NCBI GenBank assembly: GCA_011037195.1
Contig: JAAEAF010001926.1
Span: forward strand, 42,220 to 106,219
From: Triatoma infestans
Taxonomy: Eukaryota; Arthropoda; Insecta; Hemiptera; Reduviidae
DNA: 64,000 bases
Direction: 5' to 3'
Part shown: piece after piece, positions 54,850-64,000 of the stretch
Layout of the letters: each line of letters starts with the position of its first letter
How positions within the stretch are numbered: position 1 is the stretch's first letter
Notes under the pieces: model-generated
Database searches by the model: none
Told to the model about the DNA's origin: nothing
What the model saw: the letters and a program-made list of their open reading frames with translations, nothing else
Program-made: the position numbers and the translations under genes

Positions 54850-55716
54850 AATAATAATAGATTTGTTAAGATAATGGCAGTGGAAATTATGTAAAGTAAT
54901 TATATTATGGTGTAAAATATGGAAAGAATTGTTTGTAAAATATAAAGAAAATATATCTAATAGAATTATAATATTATTTAAAAGATGAAACAAAAATACA
55001 ATTCAATTGTGGATGTAAACAAATTATCACAAGACTAGCATATTTATCAAATCTAACCGCTTAGCATCATCCAACAAGTGGGGGAACAAGAATAAGTTGT
55101 TGAAACGGAGAACCAAAACGATGTCCTTGAAAAGGCATGAGATGAGTAGGCGTTAAATTTCTTTCTTATTAAATTTCCCTTGCTCCTAGAAACAGGAAAT
55201 ATTGCATTCCGGTGAATATCCACCAGAAATGCATTATATAATTTACCGGGGGAGATTAATAAAAAATTTAATTCAAAACAGAAAATAATTATAATTTAAA
55301 TCTTCTCAAAAGGGATTTCGTTAGATATGAGTTTATACGGAAATTTCGTTGAGGAATTAAAATGACCAATATTATGTCTAAAATAAATAAATATCATACA
55401 ATATAAAAGTCTTGTCATTTGGGAGAAATAATTGCTTTTTATAAAACTTACATATTTCACACAGTTTCTGACTTGAAGGAGGTTGAGTTTCTTGGTGCAC
55501 TTCCACTACTCACTAGTGTAACATAGATATTTATAATCACAGATTTCAATCTTTTTACGATATAAATTTTGATCTGACCCTTCACCCTAAAAGGGTCCAC
55601 TTTTTATATATTCTACGTCCACCCCGGGGAAAGTGGGAAGACGGAAATTTCCTTTGTCCTAAATAAATGTAAGGGTAGGTATCATCTCTGACTGAACTGT
55701 TTCTTTTGTGCCTTTC
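54850..55716. other. intergenic, nothing recognised
   Basis: AT-rich, no supported feature. Confidence 0.5.
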
Positions 55717-56837
55717 AGCGGCCTCTACACGTCAATAATATTGACAATACTTTGGAGTATTGACAATAATATTGACCATGTAAGGTGAAAAAATTTTACT
55801 GATGGTCGTTATTGACAAGAGTATTGATGAAATCCGGATTTTCTGATTTTCGTGTATCAATACTAAGAATTGGAGGGGATATTGACAATAATATTGACCG
55901 TGTAGGAGTGGCGCCAATATTTCCATCAATACTCAGTTCAGTTGTTTTATACAATGTTGAAACTAACCTCAACAACAGTGTTACAATACCATACAAAGGT
56001 ACTTTGAAAAGATTTTGTATTAAAATAAAACTTGAATCATACACTTTTTAAAGATGATTGTAATTTTTTAATCTTATTTTTCTAATTAACATATATTTCA
56101 TATAGTCAATTAAATAGTCCTTTCATTACAGTTCGGTTCAAAACACGATCGAGTGGAGGTACTTGGGAAAGATTTGTGTATTAAAATAAACTTCAATCAT
56201 ACATTTTAAAGGTGATTTTAATTTTTTCAAAGTCTTGTAGGACATATATAAAGGTTTCACAGGTTCCTATTACAGCTTTGCTGATAGTTGTTGGGGATTT
56301 TATGACTAAAAAATTCAAGTCTTCAAAATTTCTTCCTGTGGCCAAGTACCTCAGGGTTATGGCTAATCATTCCCTAACACTTATACTATCTCTCATATTC
56401 CTGTCTTGTCTTTTCAAAAATGGTTCAACCATCTGGAACAGTTTGTTAAAGGTAGGTTCATCCATTCGAAAGTAGTTCTTGAAATCTTCAAATCGCAAAG
56501 ACTGATTTCCTTTAAAAGTACTAAATGAGAATATTCATCTCTCTTCTTCAACCACTCTTTCATCCATTGTTTGCTTTTCACTTAATGAGTAGTGCCAAAC
56601 GCCAAAATAATGGCTACGCAAGCTTTTGTGCGATTATTCTTTTTTTAAAGGAAAAAAGCCAACAAAATAACGAGTACAAACGCATATGCACTCTCCTAGT
56701 GGCAGAAGTAGTAACTAATGAGCACAGTTATTGACAATAATATTGTTCGTGTAAGGCAATGAAGTATTGAGACTGGTTAGACAAGTATTGATGGTTATAT
56801 TGTCAATACTGATATTGACAATTGAATAGAGGCCGCT
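55717..56837 (-). mobile_element. PIF/Harbinger element with partial transposase
   Basis: Inverted ends AGCGGCCTCTA (55717) and TAGAGGCCGCT (56827-56837), flanked by TTC on both sides (55714-55716 and 56838-56840). Subterminal copies of ATTGACAATAATATTGAC occur at both ends. On the minus strand, 56560-56215 reads FKNYFRMDEPTFNKLFQMVE, FLKRQDRNMRDSISVRE and LRYLATGRNFEDLKFL, the N-terminal half of a HARBI1-like transposase. The catalytic DDE half is absent. Confidence 0.8.
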
Positions 56838-56960
56838 TTCAACCTTCAAAAAACACCACTTTATAAATATAAATAACTTGAAAAAATTCCCTACTTTACA
56901 AACATATAATATTTAACTGGAATGGGTTGTGTAGTTTATTGGGAGTTTCTTCGTATGTAC

Positions 56961-57970
56961 GTTGTGATTTTTCCGGGTTTGCTTGGAAAATGAACCTTTT
57001 ATTACAGCCTTATTTTCTTTTCATTATTATTATATATTATAAATTTAGTTTTCCTGACGTTTCAGCACTTTACATGTCATTTTTAAAGGATAACAATGTT
57101 ATACATCAGAAAGTTTTTTTTTTACAAAATACAATAAAAATTTGCAATGTAAAGAAATATATATTAATTGATATAATATTATATAATATATAGTGATATA
57201 ATATATATATTAATTGATTTTAACTGCCCACAAATTGTTAATACCAACCTTATATTGTTTTTTTGTATGTTGAGTGTTATACAGTATATTTTGGTTGGAT
57301 AATATTTTCCTCGCTGTTTTATACATTGTATGTAGAGTTTAGTAACTGTATGTTACTTGTTAAAAATTTCTGTACGATTGTTATTAATCTGCATCAATAT
57401 TTATAGATGAACTTTTTTTATAATATATTAACCACTTGTCCAAAATGTGCAAATGAATTGCTATGGAAGTGTACCACTTGGTTCTTTAAATTTACTAATG
57501 GTTTATTGTTTGTTTAATTTTAGATTTTTTGTTTTGTTTGAATTTGGGTATCTTCTGAAGGCCTGTGTGAGAGTTTTTTATATATTAATATTTTTATCAT
57601 GACTATACATATGTTAAATTTAACAAGGTTAGTGTTAACTTACTGTACTATGAGTTGTATCTAGCTATCAGCAAGCGGGTAGGCAACTGGCTTGAAATAG
57701 CTTTATTTTACAAGTAGAGTACTGTATTAGAGTTAAGTTTATGGGTGTTATAAATTGGTTGCATTTAAATTGGAAATTTTACTTTTTTAGATTAATATGT
57801 TAGTTTTTTTTTATATTACATATTTAATTTTTTTATATGTATATATCTTGTCTTTATATTATGTATGTTTTAGAACATAATTATTCGAATTTAGTTGGTG
57901 CTTGCAACTGTTTTTGTGTTAGGTTTAAGAGGTGCAGGTTAGTCGCTGATGGTGTCACATAATATGTGGT
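56961..57970. repeat. Left inverted repeat of the Penelope-like element
   Basis: About 1.0 kb, inverted complement of 60047-60935. It begins GTTGTGATTTTTCCGGGTTT and its inner end reads TCACATAATATGTGG. It carries an AT-rich microsatellite (57160-57220) that the right arm lacks. Confidence 0.85.
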
Positions 57971-58074
57971 TGAACACCACATAATAATTAACGAAACTAA
58001 TGTACACATCCCAATCAACATAAAAATCTTCCTCAGCCTTGGTGAAAACTTTAATATACAGCCTACAAATAAAA

Positions 58075-58138
58075 AATATCGAAAATTTGACACGATTACA
58101 ATACTTCCTCTTACTAGGAGTAAGAGAAAGTAAAAACA
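58075..58138 (+). repeat. Family A repeat, solo terminus
   Basis: 64 bp containing ATATCGAAAATTTGACACG and TTACTAGGAGTAAGAGAAAG, the family's terminal sequence, embedded between the left inverted repeat and the Penelope-like coding region. Confidence 0.75.
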
Positions 58139-58139
58139 A

Positions 58140-59990
58140 TAAGCAGTCAGATAATCAAGCTAATTGCAGACATGGAAAACATGTTCTTAATATTCACACC
58201 GCCGATGACCATAAAAACGCAATCAGAAATGCTACTAATAACACTTCATTAAGATTAAGAGATTATCAACACTTCATTGAAATTAATCAAGACGCTCTAT
58301 GTCTCAAGGAATTTCTCAATAATAACAATTAACATTAGTTAAAACTGAAAAAACAAAAAAATATGTGATTTTAAATAAGAATGAATTAAACACAAAAATT
58401 GGGCAAATATTAGATGACAAACACACGTACAAAAAAACGAGACTAGACCCCAAGAACATATTAACAAAAAATATCAACCAATACATAACAAAGCTTTTAA
58501 AATACAATTTATAAAAATATCAGAAATGACCAATTTAATAAAAAACCAATCCATTAGTCCCTAAAATGTATCCATTACTTAAAGTGCATAAGTACAACCA
58601 TCCTATAAGACCAATAGTAGATTGTACTAGATACCATCTCAATAAATTATCTAAAATATTATCAAAACTTCTCTTAAAAACCTAGCCAACCAAAATACAT
58701 TCGATGTAATCAACTCCATGAATGTTAAAAACAAAATTAATCAAATACAAATAAATCACAATCACATCATAGCCAGCTACGATGTAATCTCTTCATTTCC
58801 AAATGTATCCTTAAATCTTTTTATAAACTAATCAATCAAAATTGGGAATTTTTTAAAAATTACACTCAAATCCAAAACAGAACATTATTTATTTAAGGTT
58901 TAAAATTAATATTAGATAACACATATTATTTTTCTTACAAAAACCAGTAGTAGAAACAAATTTTTGGAGTTCCAATGGGTGGATCCCTTCGAACTACATT
59001 GCCAATATAACAATGAATCATATAATCAATATCAGTTTAACAGAGACAAATATTAAGCCACTACTTATAACGAAATAGATAAACGACTTATTAATAATCA
59101 TTAATAAAGAAGATAACATGAATTTTTTCAATAAATTAAACAGCATACATCCTAAGATTAATTTACACAAGAAAGAGAAACCAATAATACTACCAATTAT
59201 CTAAATATAACTATAACACATAACAATAATAAATTTTGCACTAAATTATACAAAAAACACATCACTTCGAACCTTTTTCTATATTTTCTTACTAATCACC
59301 CAAAACACACATTCAGGAATTCCGCCAAGAATCTAATAACTCGAGCAGTGAAGCTCGCGGACGTTACACACCTAAAAGAAATAAAAATAAAAGTTAATAA
59401 CACATTAAGAGAAAATGCATTCCCACCACAGAAGGTAAATAATATTTGGAAACATACCACCCAACAAAACAGATACTCTAACAACAATAATCTAAATAAC
59501 ACAGACACACACAACACTGCAGTACAAGAAACAAGACAGGATAATATTAATAACATTCAAAATAATTTTTTTCAATCACTTACAAACATCAACTCACCAA
59601 CAAAACTAAAAACATATTGATAACTTTCAACATAACAGAAATAAAACTAGTATACCTTACCAAAAATAAAATCAACGCCTACATACCAAATCACAAAGAT
59701 CGGGAACCCATAATAAACAGTAAAGAAATCGTATATTCCATTCCTTGCGAATGTGAGCTTCAATATTAGGGCTTTCTAATAACTAGAATTGATCAACACA
59801 TAAAATCAATCAAATACAAAAATAACACTGAGACATCGCTCATAAAACATCATAAAATCACCAACCATGAATTCAACTTTGACAATGCAACAGTAATAGA
59901 CCGGAAAAAAAATTTAAACAAACGAAAAATGTTAGAAGCAATATTTTCATGAATCTCTCAACAAAATAGTTAACGACCCAAAGGAGTGTA
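58140..59990 (+). pseudogene. Penelope-like element: RT and GIY-YIG endonuclease, degenerate
   Basis: From about 58560: PKMYPLLKVHKYNHPIRPIV, then DVINSMNVKNKINQIQ, IIASYDVISSFPNVSLN and a motif corresponding to GTPMGS (FWSSNGWIPSNYIANI in shifted frames), in the order of Penelope RT. At 59720-59950 a GIY-YIG-type domain reads EIVYSIPCECELQY, stop, GFLITRIDQHIKSI, then NNTETSLIKHHKITNHEFNF. A stop replaces the second half of the GIY-YIG motif. Several other stops are present, so the copy is dead. The domain pair RT plus GIY-YIG is diagnostic of endonuclease-bearing Penelope-like elements. Confidence 0.85.
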
Positions 59991-60046
59991 CAAAAGTTAA
60001 GATGGTTTCCAATCTGTTTATATTACCATATTACAATATTTTAAAA

Positions 60047-60935
60047 CCACATAATATGTGACACTATCACAGACTAACCTGCACCTCTTAAACCTAACAC
60101 AAAAACAGCTGCAAGCACCAACTAAATCTAATAATATGTTCTAAAACATTCATAATATAATAACAAGATATGTACATATAAAAAACAATTAATATATAAT
60201 ATAAAAAAAAATTAACATATTAATCTAAAAAAGTAAAATTTCCAATTTATAACACCCATAAACTTAACTCTAATACAGTACTCTACTTGTAAAATAAAGC
60301 TATTTCAAGCCAGTTGCCTACCCTCTTGCTGATAGCTAGATACAACTCGTAGTACAGTAAGTTAACACTAACTTGGGGAAATTTAACATATGTATAGTAA
60401 TGATAAAAATATTAATATATAAAAAACTCTCACACAGGCCTTCAGAACATACCCAAATTCAAACAAACAAAAAATCTAAAATTAAACCAACAATAAACCA
60501 TTAGTAAATTTAAAGAACCAAGTGGTACACTTCCATAGCAATTCCATTTGTACATTATGGACAACAAGAGAATAGTGTAATAAAAAAAAAAAGTTCATCT
60601 ATAAATATTGACGCAGATTAATAACATTCGTACAGAAATTTTTAACAAGTAACATACAGTTACTAAACTCTACATATAATGTATAAAACAGCGAGGAAAA
60701 TATTATCCAACTAAAATATACTGTAGAACACTCAACATACAAAAACTAATATAAAGTTGGTGTTAATAATTTGTGGACAATTGAAATCAATTAATATATA
60801 TTTCTTTACAATTGCAAATTTTCATTATATTTTGTAAAAAAAATTTGTTCAGATGTATAATATTGTTATCCTTTGAAAATGGCAAAGGCTGTAATAAAAG
60901 GATCATTTTCCAAACAAACCCGAAAAAATCACAAC
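60047..60935. repeat. Right inverted repeat of the Penelope-like element
   Basis: About 890 bp, inverted complement of 56961-57970. It ends CCCGAAAAAATCACAAC. The two arms differ by scattered substitutions and short indels. Confidence 0.85.
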
Positions 60936-61019
60936 AATAATATTTAACAAGGATGTATTATAATAAAATTTATAGTTCTTAATTATTCTAAATAATAAAA
61001 CATGTTTTGGTGAAGTATG

Positions 61020-62032
61020 AAAAAAAAAAAATTCTGGTGTGAAACACTCACACAACTGTCTCTTGCAGTTTACGAAATTATAATTGACTAATATTATGGT
61101 TAGTATACCAAGTTTAATGAAATTCGTCGGTGTTTTTAATGGAGAAAATTGCAAAAACTAAAAAAACTGTTCAGTAAAAACGCACTTGTGGTTTATTAAT
61201 TTTCTTGAAACTCGGAATTTCGGCAATCTATTATTTATTAATATTAATCTATTTATTAATTATTTAAACAAAATTAATTAATTTTGTTTATATGGTGGAA
61301 TTATATAATCAATTGAGGTTAGGATTTAGAGAAAAAACAACCACTCCTCCTACAAAAGCTCCTTTAAATGACTTTACCAGGAGAAACGTTTCAAATAAAA
61401 GATGTGGCTCTTTGTATGTGTACAATACATAATTCGTTTACCGAAAACGTATACAGCGTTTTAGAGAAAATAAAAGTACTTCCGTTCATCCGATTTATTC
61501 ATACTCGGAATTTCAATAACATATTTAATTCTAATTAATATTATTTTAATGGTAGAATTATTTAATAAACTGAAATAGCACTTTAGATGAAAACCTAATC
61601 CCACCCCTCCCCCTTAACTGCCCTTAAATTAATTTTCTGACAGAAATGTTTTAAATAAAAGTTGTAGATCTTTGTATGTGTAGTTGATATACCAAGTTTA
61701 AAGGAAATCGTTGGAGCCATTTTTGAGAAAATCGCAAAAAAGTAAAAAAAAAATCAAGTAAAGTGGTACTTCCGGTTGAGGAATTTTGAGAGATGACCCA
61801 CTGTCAGATGCCCTGGTGATACCTAAGCGCAATATCAAGTTTCAATTTTCTACGGTTCTTCGTTTTTGAGCTATGCTGTTCACATACATACACAGACAGA
61901 GACCATTTGCTAAAAACACTTTTTTGGACTCAGCGGACCTCAAAACGGATATTTCCAGTGAAAACTCGATATCGATAATTTGACACGATTACAATATTAC
62001 TTCCTCTTTCTAGGTGCAAGAGAAAGTAAAAA
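61020..62032 (+). repeat. Family A repeat, longest complete copy
   Basis: Begins GGTGTGAAACACTCACAC (61037), passes GTATACCAAGTTTAATGAAA, GAATTATATAATCAAT, GGTACTTCCGGTTGAGG and GATATTTCCAGTGAAAACTC, and ends GGTGCAAGAGAAAGTAAAA (62030). About 1 kb, non-coding, best reference copy for the family. Confidence 0.8.
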
Positions 62033-62149
62033 AATTCCTGCTTCGTTTTATTGGATACTCATTCTAAATTGAAATTATTTTGCCCTGTCCTCCCAAAATA
62101 ATTATAAATTCTCAAGCAATATATAAATCATATGCGGATTACTTTAATA

Positions 62150-62290
62150 AATTAGAGGATTAGCTCTAGGCTATTAAGGCGGAGGTCGGATTCGAGTACT
62201 GATCTTAGACTTTGGGTGATGGAAGTACACTGAGAAGGATGGAGGAGCACATTAGATCTCTATATTGTTATCCCCTATAAAGAGCCCCAT
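62150..62290 (+). repeat. possible second SINE-like unit
   Basis: TTAGCTCTAGGCTATTAAGG (A-box-like) and GGATTCGAGTAC (B-box-like) are spaced as in a tRNA-derived SINE, followed by an unrelated tail. Weak evidence. Confidence 0.3.
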
Positions 62291-63054
62291 ACACACATTA
62301 ATTTGTGGTCCAACTTGGTTGTGTTGAGGTAGAAATATGATCTACGTCGACTTCAGTAGACGATTCTTTGCGGTGGGGCATATGTAAACTACACTGGAGG
62401 GACAACGATAAGAATAATTTTATCTTGACTAAGGTCACAAGTGCCAAACGAAATAAAAATAATCTCTCTCTCAAACACACAAAATCATTCACTAAAATCA
62501 TTTTTTTTGTATTTAGAGCATATAAATAAATACAGTATGATGAAAACAAAACAAAATCTGGTATGAAACATCACACGATTTTCTTCTAGGCAGTAAATAC
62601 AATTTATAAAATAACAGTAACATTCCGTTCTATGTAAATGAATTGGTAAAAGGCAACTCAGGCAAACAAGTAAAATTCCCTGAATTTATAATTGATGCTT
62701 ACTTTACTTCACAAGACCAGAAATTAATTCTGCTAACTGTGAGATGTTTGCTGAAAGATATGTTTTTAATTATATGAAATTAATTAGTAATTTATACTAG
62801 TGTTAGTGAATATGTATATATGTAATTACTTACTTCTTAAAGAGTTAAAGCGTCTGTATCTGACCAAAGATAGCAACCTTCCAACATGTTATAAACCTTA
62901 CAGTCCTGACCTCTAACGTAAAAATGTTAACTAACTCAACTACAAGAATAATTTAAACCGCTTGCTATTATTATATTAATACTGGCATTTGTTTTCTCTA
63001 TTTGAGTTTTTGTAATTTATTTTTCCAAAAATCAATTAACAAAAAATAGCAATT
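62291..63054. other. intergenic, nothing recognised
   Basis: Only a short family A terminus (GTATGAAACATCACACG at 62560) is visible. Confidence 0.45.
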
Positions 63055-63059
63055 ATTGA

Positions 63060-63650
63060 ATTGCGGGTCAAAAGTTTGGGTCTACTTAGAATAACTATGC
63101 ATTATATTTATTTTTGTTAATTTAATGATTTGTTATAATGAAATAAAATGTCAGTAATTCATACATGTTATAGACTATTTATTCTATAAAAAAATCCATT
63201 ACAAAGCGTAAATCTTTCCCAAAAATCAAATTACCACCAAATCTTTTTCATCACAGTGACCACTTCTTATATTTTTAGCCATTCTCTCAATCAATTTATT
63301 GATTGTTTCGAATTCAATATTATTCCACACATGTAGAGAATCTGCCACAGAGTATCTAGACAATTTGGGCACTTGAGACGAACTTTCTTATCAGTTCATC
63401 CCAAAAAAGTTCTATTGAGTTGAAATCCAGGGTTTGCGACGGCCAGACTTATTGACATCAGTATATTTTTTCACCCTCTTTTTCCTTAAGAAATTGTCTA
63501 CATAATTTGGAAGTATTTTTAGGGTCCTTGCCCCGCTTTATAATGAATTACTTCCCAATCAATCGCTAACCGCAGGGTGTGATTTTCTAAAATCTTTTAT
63601 AATTTTATTTCTTCATTATCCCTGCGTACAGACGAGATCACCTATACAAG
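63060..63650 (-). pseudogene. Tc1-like transposase C-terminus with terminal repeat
   Basis: Minus strand, from about 63570: a decayed catalytic region, then KLCRQFLKEKEG, NSIELFWDELIRKV (the PNPIExxWxxL-type motif) and, frameshifted, ETINKLIERMAKNIRSG. At 63063, GCGGGTCAAAAGTTTGGG resembles the terminal inverted repeat of Tc1 elements, at the expected 3' side. Multiple frameshifts. Confidence 0.78.
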
Positions 63651-63654
63651 TAAT

Positions 63655-64000
63655 CGGCAAACTCGTCATCCAAAAGAGCCAAATATAAACAATACAAAAT
63701 TGAAGTTGATTCAAAGAGCCATTTTTTTTAAACTTAACCTTTGCTTTAGTACAGACATATTTATGGAAATAATTAGGATTAAAAGTACACTCTCGAGCTT
63801 GCCTTAGCTAAATATGTCTTAGTTTAACTAACGGTACATTAAATAAAACTTGTATCATACTTATTTAAACATAATATTTATTTAAAAATATAACAAGTTA
63901 AATAATATAAAAGGTATTCTTAAAAGAAACTACAAATACTCCACTAATGTGAGCAATGGCCTTGCATTTCCTTGGAAGTAAGGTGAACAGGTTTGTATGT
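63655..64000. other. right edge, nothing recognised
   Basis: AT-rich sequence without a supported feature. Confidence 0.5.

Noticed and set aside
59348..59620. 90-codon Asn-rich frame as a separate host gene
   Set aside because: It lies between the RT and GIY-YIG domains of the Penelope-like element in the same orientation and is best read as part of that relic.

Overview
The window is insect nuclear DNA: AT-rich, intron-bearing, and dominated by transposable elements of insect type (mariner, Tc1, PIF/Harbinger, an env-bearing Ty3/gypsy element, Copia, RTE, I/Jockey-type, Penelope-like). The order cannot be fixed from sequence alone. The arrays of near-identical C2H2 fingers and the TE load would suit a hemimetabolous insect such as a hemipteran, but that is an inference.

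Layout. (1) 345-16580, plus strand: the 3' two thirds of a large cadherin gene. Twenty exons can be joined with matching phase into about 1,597 codons, covering roughly eight extracellular cadherin repeats, a membrane-adjacent domain like that of the cadherin-23/protocadherin-15 group, one transmembrane helix and a basic Ser/Arg-rich tail. The 5' exons lie left of the window. Its introns hold a foldback repeat, a MITE and decayed copies of a dispersed repeat. (2) 16727-18756, minus strand: a small two-exon gene of unknown function, convergent with the cadherin, with an RTE retrotransposon in its intron. (3) 19-29 kb: no host gene seen; a mosaic of Harbinger, MITE, hAT-like, non-LTR and Tc1 remnants. 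(4) 28793-37106: a mariner element split by an errantivirus-like LTR retrotransposon (29712-36897) that has gag, pol and env regions and is broken by frameshifts, damaged catalytic motifs and loss of its right LTR. (5) 37114-37734 and 47319-49337, minus strand: two related C2H2 zinc-finger genes with 5 and 22 fingers. (6) 40-46.8 kb: I/Jockey, Copia, a second Ty3/gypsy and hAT remnants. (7) 49.7-64 kb: no host gene seen; a foldback dimer of the main dispersed repeat, a solo LTR, a non-LTR fragment, a SINE-like unit, a Harbinger element, a Penelope-like element between 0.9-1.0-kb inverted repeats, and a Tc1 fragment.

The host genes do not form an evident pathway: a surface adhesion protein, two probable DNA-binding proteins and one unknown small protein. 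I found no convincing new molecular system. The points most worth a second look are the possible alternative cadherin C-terminus, the mariner/LTR nesting with its lost right LTR, the inverted-repeat Penelope-like element, the foldback family with a hammerhead-like motif, and the unrecognised small gene.
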